A DNA stretch of 64,000 nucleotides from Treponema primitia ZAS-1 (GCF_000297095.1 NZ_AEEA01000051.1:8252-72251); one strand, 5' to 3'. Positions 52,643-62,555 are shown, counted from the stretch's first letter. A program made the numbers and translations. Notes: a model not told the origin generated them from the letters alone.

Positions 52643-52874
52643 GGCCAAAACTGCGCTCGTGTATTTCTTCCCGAGTCCATGTACGCCCCTCGGAATTACC
52701 GTGGGCTTCATCGGCGATACGGAATGTTTCCTCAAACATACCTCCCGAAGCGGGTTTTACCGTTTTTTTAAGTATATCCCGAACCAGGGCGTTAAAGGAC
52801 ATGTTGCGCCGCTTGGCGTATTCCCGGCCCTGTTCCAGGGTTTCTTCATCAATAGCCAGGGTGATGTTTTTCAT
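52635..52874 (-). CDS. Ribbon-helix-helix antitoxin, partner of the PIN toxin
   Basis: A 79-residue protein. The N-terminal MKNITLAIDEETLEQGREYAKRRNMSFNALVRDIL is a ribbon-helix-helix DNA-binding fold, followed by an acidic tail that would wrap the toxin. ATG 52874 has GAGG upstream; a TTG at 52883 also begins the frame. Upstream of, and overlapping, the toxin gene as usual for such pairs, so it probably autoregulates the operon. Confidence 0.85.
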   Translation of the reverse strand: MKNITLAIDEETLEQGREYAKRRNMSFNALVRDILKKTVKPASGGMFEETFRIADEAHGNSEGRTWTREEIHERSFGRE

Positions 52875-52919
52875 GGTTTCCAACCTCTATTACACATAAT
52901 ACGTGTATTCGGCAATTTG

Positions 52920-54554
52920 TCAAGTTTCGTCGAATAGGGTCTCCCCGTTTATAACGGTGCGCAGGATCCGTATCGTATGTATGTCCTCCCCGGGGACGGT
53001 CATTATATCCGAGTCCAACAGTACCAGATCCGCCCGTTTTCCCGGCTCTATACTGCCCCGATCTTTTTCTGCAAACTGAGCGTAGGCACCCCAGATGGTA
53101 TAGGAACGGATGGCGTCTGCCCGGGACAGGGCATTTTCCGGGTAAAAACCGCCCGCCGGCTGACTTTCCGTATTGGTCCGGGTAACGCCGGCATGTATTC
53201 CCTCCAGGGGAACCGGAGCATCCACCGGTGCGTCGGACCCTCCCAGGATTTTTCCCAGGGTGCGCTGTACCAAACCCAGGGCGTCGGTTTTTTCTAGCCG
53301 TTCCGTACCGAGTCTGCGCAGGTACATCTTGGCGGCGTTCACCATTTGGACGGCCTGTATGGCAGCCAGTATCCCCAGATCCCTGGTCCGTTCAAGGATA
53401 TTGCCGGTGGTAACCCCGAAGTGTTCTATTCTATACCGGTGATCCTCCTGGGGAATTTCCGACAGAACCCTTTCATACACATTCAGGGTCTGGGAAATGG
53501 CCGCATCCCCAATAGCATGGGTTAAAACCTGCATTTTTTGCAGGGCCGCCTTTTTTACCATGGAATAAAAAGTATCATCCTGGTACATCAGGATACCCCG
53601 GTACCCCGGCCGGTCGCTATAATCTTCATACAGGGCGGCAGTCTGGGCGCCCAGGGACCCGTCGGCAAAAAGTTTCACCGCCCGTACCGTATAACGCCCA
53701 TCGAAAAGGCCGATTTCCGGGCATTGTTCAAAGTAGGCAGTTGCGGCGGGATCAGCGTTTGGCTGGAAAAGATTATTCAGGGCGCCTGAAAAACGGAGTT
53801 TATACTCCCCGGAAGCGTAGAGTTCCTTGAGATCCCGGATCAACTCTATGGAGGTCCCCGCATCCTGTACGCCGGTAATGCCGTTCCGGATTAACTGGTC
53901 CTGGGCTTTTAACAGGGCCCGCTTCCGGTAATCCCGTTCTGTTATTTTCAATCCGACATACTGAATTATCCGGGCCGCCCCATCGGAGGCGCAGCCCTGC
54001 AAATGACCGTCGGGGGTGCGTATAAATTGCCCATCCGGGGGATCCGGGGTGTGGTCGGTGACCCCCGCCGCTTCAAAGGCCCGGGAATTGCACCAGCTGA
54101 TATGTCCATCCATTCGGGGCAGCATCACCGGGTTATCCGGGGCAGCCGCATCCAGTTCCTCCCGGGTAGGAAAGGATGGATCCGCCCATTTATCATCGTT
54201 CCACCCCATGGCGCCCAGGATCCACTCCCCGGGTTTGGCATTTTTTGCCACTTCCCGGACCCTGTCCAATATTTCCGCCCGGGGAAGGTCCCGAATCCGG
54301 AGCTTCCCGAGCCCCTCCGCATATGCTTGCAGGTGCAGATGGCTGTCGATAAAGCCGGGAAGCGCCGTTTTGCCGGCCAAATCCTCGGTTTTTGTTTCTT
54401 TACCAATATAAGCGCGGGCCCCCTGATCGGTCCCCGCATATACAATACGCCCGTCCTTCCATGCCAGGGCGGATACCTTGGAAAAAGCGTTATCCACGGT
54501 ATAAATAACACCGTTAAGCCATACTTGATCCGCCGGACCTTCTATAGCTGTCAA
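52920..54554 (-). CDS. Amidohydrolase family 3 protein (YtcJ-like)
   Basis: A 544-residue metal-dependent hydrolase. The first metal site is GFIDSHLHL, with further ligands in LTHAIGDAAI, YRIEHFG and GGSDAPVDAP; KLFADGSLG supplies the Lys region. TTG 54554 is used because GGAGG lies 6-7 nt before it, whereas the ATG at 54581 has none. Family members cleave amides or imidazolone-type rings. No signal peptide, so cytoplasmic. It is divergent from the peptide transporter operon and might process what is imported; inference. Confidence 0.88.
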   Translation of the reverse strand: MTAIEGPADQVWLNGVIYTVDNAFSKVSALAWKDGRIVYAGTDQGARAYIGKETKTEDLAGKTALPGFIDSHLHLQAYAEGLGKLRIRDLPRAEILDRVREVAKNAKPGEWILGAMGWNDDKWADPSFPTREELDAAAPDNPVMLPRMDGHISWCNSRAFEAAGVTDHTPDPPDGQFIRTPDGHLQGCASDGAARIIQYVGLKITERDYRKRALLKAQDQLIRNGITGVQDAGTSIELIRDLKELYASGEYKLRFSGALNNLFQPNADPAATAYFEQCPEIGLFDGRYTVRAVKLFADGSLGAQTAALYEDYSDRPGYRGILMYQDDTFYSMVKKAALQKMQVLTHAIGDAAISQTLNVYERVLSEIPQEDHRYRIEHFGVTTGNILERTRDLGILAAIQAVQMVNAAKMYLRRLGTERLEKTDALGLVQRTLGKILGGSDAPVDAPVPLEGIHAGVTRTNTESQPAGGFYPENALSRADAIRSYTIWGAYAQFAEKDRGSIEPGKRADLVLLDSDIMTVPGEDIHTIRILRTVINGETLFDET

Positions 54555-54628
54555 AATATACCTCCGTATCCTATAATTCATAGCACTTTTATAGGAATAA
54601 TGATATAATAAAACCTTCCCTCGGCGGC

Positions 54629-54675
54629 TGTCAAGACTTTGTATTCTTGACACTTTTATTAAAATGCGATATTTT
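54629..54675. promoter_or_regulatory. Divergent promoters with inverted -35 boxes
   Basis: TGTCAAGA (54629-54636) and TCTTGACA (54645-54652) are a perfect 8-bp inverted repeat that supplies the -35 of both directions. Rightward: TTGACA (54647-54652), 17 bp, TATTTT (54670-54675). Leftward: TTGACA with TATTAT about 18 bp away. The rightward leader then carries a hairpin ATGGCTT/AAGCCAT (54712-54731). Confidence 0.6.
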
Positions 54676-54751
54676 ATTAATCATAACGAAATAGTATGAT
54701 ATAAAATAAAAATGGCTTCGTTTTAAGCCATCATTTATAAAGGAGCGTATC

Positions 54752-56347
54752 ATGAAAAAGTATCTTACCTTGTTCACCCTGCTGATCTGCGGCATAGCAT
54801 CCACCCTTAGCGCTGGTGGAAAAAAAGAGTCCGGTCCCAAGGACACCGTTGTTTTCGGTGTGAATGTGGCCGCCCAGGGCGTTTTCCACCCCACGGTCAA
54901 CACCTCAAACGGGGACCGTGAAGTGGCGCTTCTGGTGTTTAACCGCCTGATAAAATTAGGCCCCGATGGCACTTGGGTACCCGAGCTTGCGGAAAGCTTC
55001 ACCCTTAGTCCGGATGCCACAAGTGTAACCTTCAAACTCCGGCAGGACATAAAGTGGTCCGACGGACAGCCCTTCACCGCCGAAGACGCCGCCTTTACCT
55101 ACGAGACCCTGGCCCACGGCAAATTTGTCCGGGGCAACGATGTGTTCGCCCAAAAGCTCCTGGGCTTTGAGGAGTACAACACCGGCAAGACCGCCCATGT
55201 TGCGGGTGTCAAAGTTATTGATCCCTACACGGTGAGCTTTACCTTCTCCGGCCCTTACCGGGATGCGTTGGTCAAATTTACCGACCAGGCGGTTTTTGCA
55301 AAACATATTTGGGAAAAAGTACCCGTAGAGGGCTGGCTTGACGCCACGGAGCTTCTGCGGAATCCGGTTGGTACCGGCCCCTATACGGTCGCCCAATTTG
55401 TGCCCGATCAATACATCAGGCTCACCGCAAAGGAAGACTACTTCAAGGGCGCGCCCAAAATAAAAACATTTATTTTAAAAGTCTCCAATCCTGATACACG
55501 GCAGACGGAAGTCCTTAACGGCGATCTGGATGTGGCGCGTATCGCTTCCTGGAAAGACCGGGACCTCAAGCCCTATACCGATGCGGGCTTCAATTTTGCG
55601 GAGATCAAGGCCATCATGGCCTATTACCTTGTGTTCAATACCACCGAAAAAAATCTCGCCGACCCCCTGGTGCGGCATGCAATTTTTACGGCCCTTGACC
55701 GGCCCGCCATCATCAACCTGATTGAAAATGGCCATGCCATCGTATCGGAAAGCCTGTTTGATCCCAACCAGCCGGTCTACCCCAAGGATATAGCAAAATA
55801 CACCTACGATGTGAACAAGGCAAAGGATCTGCTCCGCCAGGCCGGATGGGTCGATACAAACAGCGACGGTATTGTTGACAAGAACGGACAGAACCTCAAG
55901 CTGACCCTGCGTTATGACAATGTGGATGATACCGTCCTTGCACAGGCGGTGCAGGCATATATAAAGGCTATTGGGATCGACCTCGAAATTATCGGTTCCG
56001 ATTTTAACACCGTGCTTTCAGTCCTGCGCAGCACCACCGAGCCCTTTGATCTGGCGTTCATGGGCTCCTCCTCCAGACCGAATCCGGGCAGCCACGGCAG
56101 CGTCAGGTGGATGGCGCGCTATAACGATACTGAGGAGCTGCGGCTCTATGATTCAGCCAATGACGCCGGTACGGACGCGGAAGCTGCTGCAACGTGGGGC
56201 GCCTGGGCAAAGTATATCCACGAAAAACTTCCCATCGGCATAATTTATATTAAGTCCACCGGCTATGCGGTGAATCCCCGCTTGGTCGGTTACGAACCCT
56301 ACGGAATCGAATGGTTCCCCAATGTAGAAACCTGGTACTTTAAGTAA
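54752..56347 (+). CDS. Peptide ABC transporter substrate-binding protein (SBP_bac_5)
   Basis: A 531-residue periplasmic binding protein. The signal peptide ends ASTLSAGGKKESG, again with the AGGKK start seen in this genome and no lipobox. LAESFTLSPDATSVTFKLRQDIKWSDGQPFTAEDAAFTYE is the family signature. AAAGGAG lies 7 nt before the ATG. First gene of a complete five-gene DppABCDF/OppABCDF-type operon. Ligand is probably a peptide, but Ni or sugar-oligomer binders share this fold. Confidence 0.93.
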   Translation: MKKYLTLFTLLICGIASTLSAGGKKESGPKDTVVFGVNVAAQGVFHPTVNTSNGDREVALLVFNRLIKLGPDGTWVPELAESFTLSPDATSVTFKLRQDIKWSDGQPFTAEDAAFTYETLAHGKFVRGNDVFAQKLLGFEEYNTGKTAHVAGVKVIDPYTVSFTFSGPYRDALVKFTDQAVFAKHIWEKVPVEGWLDATELLRNPVGTGPYTVAQFVPDQYIRLTAKEDYFKGAPKIKTFILKVSNPDTRQTEVLNGDLDVARIASWKDRDLKPYTDAGFNFAEIKAIMAYYLVFNTTEKNLADPLVRHAIFTALDRPAIINLIENGHAIVSESLFDPNQPVYPKDIAKYTYDVNKAKDLLRQAGWVDTNSDGIVDKNGQNLKLTLRYDNVDDTVLAQAVQAYIKAIGIDLEIIGSDFNTVLSVLRSTTEPFDLAFMGSSSRPNPGSHGSVRWMARYNDTEELRLYDSANDAGTDAEAAATWGAWAKYIHEKLPIGIIYIKSTGYAVNPRLVGYEPYGIEWFPNVETWYFK

Positions 56348-57322
56348 ATGGTTCGATATATTAGCCAGAGGCTCTTGCAGTCTCTGGTTATTCTTTTTGG
56401 GGTTTCCGTAACGGTGTTTGCCCTGATAAACTACATTCCGGGGAACCCCTACCTGAGCATGTTTCCGCCGGAAGTATCCGGGGACCAAATTGAAGCGATG
56501 CTCCGGCGGGTTGGTTACTACGACAGCCTTCCTATCAAATATATAAAATGGATCTCCCGTATTTTGCAAGGCGACTTTGGATATTCGATTTTCTACCATG
56601 AAGGAGTGATGGGGATAATTGCATCCCGCCTTGGCAACACCATACTCCTTGCGGTTTCCTCCCTTGCAATCAGCATAGTCCTGGGCGTATCGGTGGGTAT
56701 TTTTACCGCCCAAAGGCGGGGCAGTCTGGCGGACAACAGTGTTTCTGTTTTAACCTTTGTGATCCTGTCCCTGCCTTCGTTTTTTTTTAGTATGCTCCTG
56801 TTAAAAGTTCTTGGCGCCGACCTTCGGCTCCTGCCGATTTCCGGCAAGGTTACGGTTTATGCGGACTACCACGGTATTGCCCATGCCCTTGATGTTGCCC
56901 GGCACATGGTTATGCCGAGTATTGTTCTTGGGCTTGGCTATGCGTCTTCAATGCTGCGCTACACCAGATCCAGTGTTACCGGGATTTTGACCGCAGACTA
57001 TATACGTTCCGCACGGGCCCACGGCCTGCATGAAAGGACCGTTATTTTTAAACATACCCTGAAAAATGTTTCAATCCCCATAGTAACGGTACTGAGCCTG
57101 CAAATCCCCGATATGCTTTCAGGCGCCCTGTTGACCGAAACCGTGTTCATGTGGCCCGGCATAGGGCGGCTCAGCTTTGAGGCGGTACGCCACCGGGATT
57201 ATCCGCTTATCATGGGCATACTCCTCGTAATGGCGGTGATCACCCTCTGCGCAAATTTCATTGCCGATGTTGCATACGCCCTTATTGACCCCCGTATAAC
57301 CCTGGTGAAAGATCGTGTTTAA
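56348..57322 (+). CDS. Peptide ABC transporter permease, DppB/OppB type
   Basis: A 324-residue inner-membrane permease. The start RYISQRLLQSLVILFGVSVTVFALINYIPGNP is typical of DppB, and RSARAHGLHERTVIFKHTLKNVSIPIVT is the coupling loop. About six helices. It begins directly after the binding-protein stop and overlaps the next permease by 8 bp. Confidence 0.93.
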   Translation: MVRYISQRLLQSLVILFGVSVTVFALINYIPGNPYLSMFPPEVSGDQIEAMLRRVGYYDSLPIKYIKWISRILQGDFGYSIFYHEGVMGIIASRLGNTILLAVSSLAISIVLGVSVGIFTAQRRGSLADNSVSVLTFVILSLPSFFFSMLLLKVLGADLRLLPISGKVTVYADYHGIAHALDVARHMVMPSIVLGLGYASSMLRYTRSSVTGILTADYIRSARAHGLHERTVIFKHTLKNVSIPIVTVLSLQIPDMLSGALLTETVFMWPGIGRLSFEAVRHRDYPLIMGILLVMAVITLCANFIADVAYALIDPRITLVKDRV

Positions 57323-58151
57323 AATAATAAAAGAAAACCCCCTAATAAAAACCGGCGCCATAACACTATTAGTACTCCTGGCGTTTTCCCTTGTGGGCCC
57401 TTTTTTTTCGCCCCTTGGGCGTGACCAGATCAACCTTGAGGAAGTACAAATGCCCCCGGGGAACGGCCACATTCTTGGTACCGATGAGCTGGGGCGGGAC
57501 ATTTTTGTACGCCTGGCCTACGGCGGCAGGGTTTCCCTTTCGGTGGGCATAATAGCGATGTCAATTCAACTGGTAATAGGGGTGACCCTAGGATCCATTG
57601 CGGGATTTTATGGCGGAATTTGGGACAGCGTCATTATGCGTATCACCGATATTATAATGTGTTTTCCGTTTTTTGTAATATCCCTTTCGGTGGCGGCGCT
57701 GACCGGCCCAAGCTTTACAAATGTTATTCTGATAATAGCATTATTGGGCTGGCCTTCCATGGCCCGTATTGTCCGCAGCAACATACTTTCACTCAAAAAT
57801 ATGGAATTTACCGAAGCTGCCAGGGCATTGGGGCTTTCCCGCATGGAAATAATTATGGGACACCTCCTTCCCAATTCAACGGGGGTCATTATCGTCTATG
57901 GCGCCTTAAACGTTGCCTATGCCATTCTGATTGAAGCGTCCTTAAGTTTTCTCGGCCTTGGAATTGCCCAACCGGAACCAAGCTGGGGTTCCATGCTTTC
58001 ACAGGCCCAAAGCATGACCATCCTGCAGCAATGCTGGTGGATGTGGATACCCCCGGGATTTTTGGTTTTGAGCGTGGTATTGGCAATCAACTTCATCGGC
58101 GAAGGACTGTCGGATTATTTCAACAAAGAAAACCGGGATATCCAGGAATAA
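57315..58151 (+). CDS. Peptide ABC transporter permease, DppC/OppC type
   Basis: A 278-residue permease starting at GTG. LGTDELGRDIFVRLAYGGRVSLSVG is the DppC signature and EAARALGLSRMEIIMGHLLPN is the coupling loop. Pairs with the preceding permease; GTG lies within its last codons. Confidence 0.93.
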   Translation: MFKIIKENPLIKTGAITLLVLLAFSLVGPFFSPLGRDQINLEEVQMPPGNGHILGTDELGRDIFVRLAYGGRVSLSVGIIAMSIQLVIGVTLGSIAGFYGGIWDSVIMRITDIIMCFPFFVISLSVAALTGPSFTNVILIIALLGWPSMARIVRSNILSLKNMEFTEAARALGLSRMEIIMGHLLPNSTGVIIVYGALNVAYAILIEASLSFLGLGIAQPEPSWGSMLSQAQSMTILQQCWWMWIPPGFLVLSVVLAINFIGEGLSDYFNKENRDIQE

Positions 58152-58152
58152 C

Positions 58153-59181
58153 ATGAATAAATTGATTGAAATCAAAAATCTTTTTGTCGAATCGGAAGGT
58201 TCCACCCATAAAAAAAATAAAACATCCCTTCCATTGCTCCACGATATTGGCCTGTCGATTGAAAGCGGACAGGTGCTGGGTTTGGTTGGGGAGTCGGGCT
58301 GCGGAAAAACTATGACAGCCCTGTCCATCTTGGGACTATTGCCGAAAAATATAAAAATTACCCGGGGGGAAATCAATTTTTATCCCCGGGATAGCCATGA
58401 TGAAAAAGCCCTGGATCTGACGGCGCTTTCAAAAAAAGAAATGCGTAATTTAAGGGGCAATCATATTACGATGATTTTTCAGGAACCCATGACTTCCTTG
58501 AATCCCCTGATGTCCGTGGGGGAACAGATGAAAGAAATCTTGAACGAAAATACCGGGCTTAAGGGCAGGGAGAACCACGAAAAATGCGTACAATTACTGC
58601 AATCGGTGAACATTCCCGAACCGGGAAAGGTCTATCACTACAATCCCTGGCGGCTTTCCGGCGGCATGAGGCAGCGGGTTATGATTGCCATGGCCCTTTC
58701 CTGCCGGCCGGAGCTGATAATTGCGGACGAACCCACCACCGCCCTTGACGTAACAACCCAGGCGCAGATTCTGGACCTGTTCAATGAGTTAAAAGCAAAA
58801 TCCGCATCGTCCTTTCTGTTCGTAACCCACGACCTGGGGGTAATTGCCGAAATCGCCGACCGTACGGCGGTAATTTATGCAGGCGCCGTGGTGGAAGAAT
58901 GCAGCGTGTCCGAACTTTTTTCTATGCCCCTGCATCCCTACACCTACGGCCTGATGCGGGCCCGCCAGGGACGAAGTATTCACAACAAGGAAGCGCTTTA
59001 TACGATCCCCGGCGTAGTCCCCCGGGCCGGGGCAGTTACAACAGGCTGCGCCTTTGCCCCCCGTTGTGAGCGCGCTTCAAAACGATGCTCCGTAGAAATG
59101 CCTCCCCTGGAGGATGCGCAGAAAAGTTCCGCCCTTGCCGTTGACGGCCATAGGGTCCGCTGCTGGAGGTTCACCGAATGA
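58153..59181 (+). CDS. Peptide ABC transporter ATPase, DppD/OppD type
   Basis: A 342-residue ATPase. Walker A is GESGCGKT, the signature is LSGGMRQR, Walker B is LIIADEPTTALD. The C-terminal oligopeptide/dipeptide extension with CAFAPRCERASKRCSVEMPP carries the Cys motif that in relatives binds an Fe-S cluster. Start 1 bp after the preceding stop; stop overlaps the next gene by ATGA. Confidence 0.94.
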   Translation: MNKLIEIKNLFVESEGSTHKKNKTSLPLLHDIGLSIESGQVLGLVGESGCGKTMTALSILGLLPKNIKITRGEINFYPRDSHDEKALDLTALSKKEMRNLRGNHITMIFQEPMTSLNPLMSVGEQMKEILNENTGLKGRENHEKCVQLLQSVNIPEPGKVYHYNPWRLSGGMRQRVMIAMALSCRPELIIADEPTTALDVTTQAQILDLFNELKAKSASSFLFVTHDLGVIAEIADRTAVIYAGAVVEECSVSELFSMPLHPYTYGLMRARQGRSIHNKEALYTIPGVVPRAGAVTTGCAFAPRCERASKRCSVEMPPLEDAQKSSALAVDGHRVRCWRFTE

Positions 59182-60218
59182 GCGAACCCCTTTCACCATT
59201 GCTAAAAATAGAAAATCTGCAAAAGGATTTTTCCGCCGGTTCAACAATTTTCAGCCGGAACAGATCCCGCCTGACGGCCCTTGACAAGGTGTCCCTGGAA
59301 ATACGCCGGGGCGAATGTTTCGGCCTGGTGGGAGAATCGGGCAGCGGGAAATCCACCCTTGCCCGGTGCATACTCAAGCTACTGACACCCACCGGGGGCT
59401 CCATTGTTTTTGATGGGAAAACCATCTTCGACAGCGGCAGCGATTTGCAATTATCCCACACGGAAATGCTCGGTCTGCGAAAGGAAATGCAGATCATCTT
59501 TCAAGATCCCTCCGCAAGCCTTGATCCGCGAATGTCGGCCCTGGAAATTGTTGCGGAGGGTATAAAAAAACACCGGGTCGTTGAACCGGGGGATATCGAA
59601 AAAACCGCAGGGGATTATCTTGAACTTTGCGGGATCAGCCGCAGCATGGGTAAACGCCGCCCCGGCGAATTTTCCGGCGGTCAAAAACAGCGCATCGGCA
59701 TCGCCCGCTCCCTTGCATTGCAGCCCAGTTTTATCGCCGCCGATGAGCCCCTTTCCGCCCTTGACGTTTCGGTCCAATCCCAGATCCTGAATTTGCTTCG
59801 CGATTTACACCGTCAATTCAACTTAACGATCCTGTTTATTTCCCACGATCTGCAAACCGTTGAGTATTTCTGCGACAGAATCGGCGTGCTCTACCTGGGG
59901 GCCCTTGTAGAAACCGGCGCCGCCGAAGATATTACCGGCAATCCGCTCCACCCCTACACCCGTGCCCTTTTCTCGGCGGTTCCAAGCGGCGCCCCGGGTG
60001 ACAAACGATCCCGCATTGAGTTACACGGCGAGATTCCCAGCCCCATAAACGCCCCCCGGGGCTGTAAGTTTCATACCCGCTGTACCCATGCGTCAGAGCG
60101 ATGTCAAAACGAAGTTCCCGTTTTCGAAGATTCCGGTAACGGCCACCTGGTCGCCTGTCACCTCTGGCGGCAGCTCTGGGAAGCCCTGGCCGGGAAGAAC
60201 GCCGCATCGGGGATTTAG
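59178..60218 (+). CDS. Peptide ABC transporter ATPase, DppF/OppF type
   Basis: A 346-residue ATPase. Walker A is GESGSGKS, the signature is FSGGQKQR, Walker B is FIAADEPLSALD, and CKFHTRCTHASERCQNEVP forms the C-terminal Cys motif. Closes the operon; 77 bp separate it from iorA. Confidence 0.94.
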   Translation: MSEPLSPLLKIENLQKDFSAGSTIFSRNRSRLTALDKVSLEIRRGECFGLVGESGSGKSTLARCILKLLTPTGGSIVFDGKTIFDSGSDLQLSHTEMLGLRKEMQIIFQDPSASLDPRMSALEIVAEGIKKHRVVEPGDIEKTAGDYLELCGISRSMGKRRPGEFSGGQKQRIGIARSLALQPSFIAADEPLSALDVSVQSQILNLLRDLHRQFNLTILFISHDLQTVEYFCDRIGVLYLGALVETGAAEDITGNPLHPYTRALFSAVPSGAPGDKRSRIELHGEIPSPINAPRGCKFHTRCTHASERCQNEVPVFEDSGNGHLVACHLWRQLWEALAGKNAASGI

Positions 60219-60295
60219 CTGCCAGTTAACCCCTAAAATATATGGTGGATTTTCCTCTGAGGTCATGATAGAATGGGCCGAAGCAGGAGAGAAAA

Positions 60296-61954
60296 TTGGA
60301 AGAACAAGCGCTTTTAGGGGATGAAGCGGCAGCCCTTGGGGCAATACACGCTGGGCTTTCAGCAGCCTACGGGTATCCCGGCACCCCGTCCACCGAAATA
60401 ATGGAATACCTTATCGAAAACGCCAAGGGCAATGCCCATATACCGGATACGTTTCATGCCTCCTGGTGTGTGAACGAAAAAACTGCCCTGGAGGCTGCCC
60501 TGGGGGTCTCCTTCGCAGGCCGCCGGGCCATGGTGACCATGAAACATGTGGGGCTCAATGTGGCCTCGGACCCCTTTATGAACGGCGCCCTCCTGGGCAT
60601 TAAGGGCGGCCTGGTAATCGCCGTGGCGGATGACCCGGGGATGCACAGTTCCCAAAACGAGCAGGATTCCCGGTTCTACGCTGCCTTCGCCATGATCCCC
60701 TGCCTGGAGCCCCGGAACCAGCAGGAAGCCTATACCATGACCAGGGAAGCCTTTGACCTTTCCGAAAAATTTCAGGTTCCGGTATTGCTGCGCATGACCA
60801 CCAGGCTTTCCCATGCCCGGGCCCAAATTAAAACCGGGCCGAAGCGGGCGCAGAATCCCCTTTCCAAGGCCGGGGATAAAACCCAGTGGATGCTCCTCCC
60901 CGCCTATGCCCGGCGGAACTATGTCTCCCTTATCGAAAAACAGCCGGAGCTCCTGGCATGGTCCGCCGCCCACCCCTCCAACAAATTGGACCTGGATGGC
61001 CGGGACACGGGCCTGGCTGTGATCACCTCCGGCCTGGGGGGGAACTACTACGAAGAAAACCTGGAGGATTTTATCAAATCCCGATCCGGTACAATTCCTG
61101 CGCGGCTCCACATCGGGGTCTACCCCCTGCCGGAGGAATCCATACGCCGGCTCTGCGAAAAGGCGGAACGGCTTATCGTTATTGAGGAAGGCCAGCCGGT
61201 AATTGAAGAACGGCTCCGGGGTATACTTCCCCACCGTATTACTATCAATGGAAAACTTGACGGGACCATAAGCCGTACCGGGGAACTGGATCCGGATGTG
61301 GTGCGCCGGGGTCTGTCCCTCCCCCCCCGGCCGGGGGCGCTGAACAGCGGTGCTGTAATACTGCCGAAGCTGCCGGGACGTCCACCCCAGCTCTGTACCG
61401 GCTGCCCCCACGGGGACAGTTACGAGACCATCAAAAAGGCAGTTCAGGAACTGGACCCCGCCGAAGGACACCCAAATACGGCTATCAACGCCGATATAGG
61501 CTGTTACGCCCTGGGGGCCACCCCGCCCTACTCGGTGCCCGAATCCATAGTCTGTATGGGTGCATCGGTGGGCATGGCCCGGGGCGCGGCGGAGGCGGGC
61601 ATCAAGTACGCCATCGGCGTCATCGGGGACTCCACCTTCCTCCATTCGGGGATCAGCTCCCTGATCGACGCGATTGCCGCGGACACCCCCATGACCCTTA
61701 TCATCCTGGATAACTCCATCGTGGCCATGACCGGCTGCCAGCAGACCATGGTACGCTCAGACAAATTCCGTCCCCTCATCCTGGGCCTGGGCCTCAAGGG
61801 CGAACACCTGATTGAACTGGAAGCCAAGAAACAGTTCCTGGAAGAAAACGCAGCAAAGCTGAAAAAAGAAATTGAGTACCGGGGCCTTTCGGTGGTGATC
61901 TTCCAACGGGAATGCCTGGAAGCTTTCCGAAAACGGAAGAAGAACGAGAAATAA
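60296..61954 (+). CDS. iorA: Indolepyruvate:ferredoxin oxidoreductase alpha subunit, without C-terminal ferredoxin domain
   Basis: A 552-residue TPP enzyme that, with IorB, oxidatively decarboxylates arylpyruvates to arylacetyl-CoA. GYPGTPSTEI at the start and QLCTGCPHGDSY, then GDSTFLHSG and ILDNSIVAMTGCQQT (TPP-Mg site), are IorA hallmarks. The usual final 50-80 residues with two CX2CX2CX3CP clusters are missing: the protein ends FQRECLEAFRKRKKNEK. Electrons may therefore leave through only one intrinsic cluster or an external ferredoxin. Starts at TTG 60296 with AGGAG upstream, 28 bp ahead of iorB. Confidence 0.9.
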   Translation: MEEQALLGDEAAALGAIHAGLSAAYGYPGTPSTEIMEYLIENAKGNAHIPDTFHASWCVNEKTALEAALGVSFAGRRAMVTMKHVGLNVASDPFMNGALLGIKGGLVIAVADDPGMHSSQNEQDSRFYAAFAMIPCLEPRNQQEAYTMTREAFDLSEKFQVPVLLRMTTRLSHARAQIKTGPKRAQNPLSKAGDKTQWMLLPAYARRNYVSLIEKQPELLAWSAAHPSNKLDLDGRDTGLAVITSGLGGNYYEENLEDFIKSRSGTIPARLHIGVYPLPEESIRRLCEKAERLIVIEEGQPVIEERLRGILPHRITINGKLDGTISRTGELDPDVVRRGLSLPPRPGALNSGAVILPKLPGRPPQLCTGCPHGDSYETIKKAVQELDPAEGHPNTAINADIGCYALGATPPYSVPESIVCMGASVGMARGAAEAGIKYAIGVIGDSTFLHSGISSLIDAIAADTPMTLIILDNSIVAMTGCQQTMVRSDKFRPLILGLGLKGEHLIELEAKKQFLEENAAKLKKEIEYRGLSVVIFQRECLEAFRKRKKNEK

Positions 61955-61982
61955 CAATGAGGAATAGTAAAGGGACTGTGTT

Positions 61983-62555
61983 ATGAAAAAAGACATCATT
62001 CTTGCGGGGGTCGGCGGACAGGGGGTGCTTTCCATTGCCGCCATTATTGCCCAGGCTGCGGTGAGCGCGGGGTTTTCGGTGCGCCAGTCTGAGGTGCATG
62101 GTATGGCCCAGCGGGGGGGCGCAGTACTGGCGCATCTGCGGATCTCGGATACGAACATTGCCTCGGATCTGGTACCCCAGGGCGGGGCTGACTTGGTACT
62201 GTCCATGGAACCTGTGGAAAGTCTCCGTTATGCGGCATGGCTTGCGCCGGATGGCGCCCTGGTCAGCGCGGCGGAACCCTTTGTTAATATTCCCGATTAT
62301 CCTGATATCGCAGTAATTCTAAGGACCATCGCGCTCTTCCCCGTAAACCGTATCGTTGAAGCGGCGGAACTTGCCAAAGAAGCGGGGCTGTCCAGGGCGG
62401 TAAACATGGTCATGGTAGGGGCGGCCTCCCCCTTCCTCCCCCTAAAGCCGGAAACCATGGAAGCCACGATTAGCGCCATGTTTGCCAATAAGGACCCATC
62501 GGTAGCGGAGGCAAACAAAAAGGCCTTTAACCTGGGCCGGGCGGCCGCCGAATGA
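61983..62555 (+). CDS. iorB: Indolepyruvate:ferredoxin oxidoreductase beta subunit
   Basis: A 190-residue gamma-domain subunit (IorB). ILAGVGGQGVLSIAAIIAQAA is the family N-terminus, and QSEVHGMAQRGGAVLAHLRI is the second signature. Length is normal. The stop overlaps the paaK start by ATGA. Works with IorA in aromatic amino-acid breakdown. Confidence 0.92.
   Translation: MKKDIILAGVGGQGVLSIAAIIAQAAVSAGFSVRQSEVHGMAQRGGAVLAHLRISDTNIASDLVPQGGADLVLSMEPVESLRYAAWLAPDGALVSAAEPFVNIPDYPDIAVILRTIALFPVNRIVEAAELAKEAGLSRAVNMVMVGAASPFLPLKPETMEATISAMFANKDPSVAEANKKAFNLGRAAAE

Noticed and set aside
60359..61645. 428-codon frame antisense to iorA
   Set aside because: Antisense shadow of a conserved gene.
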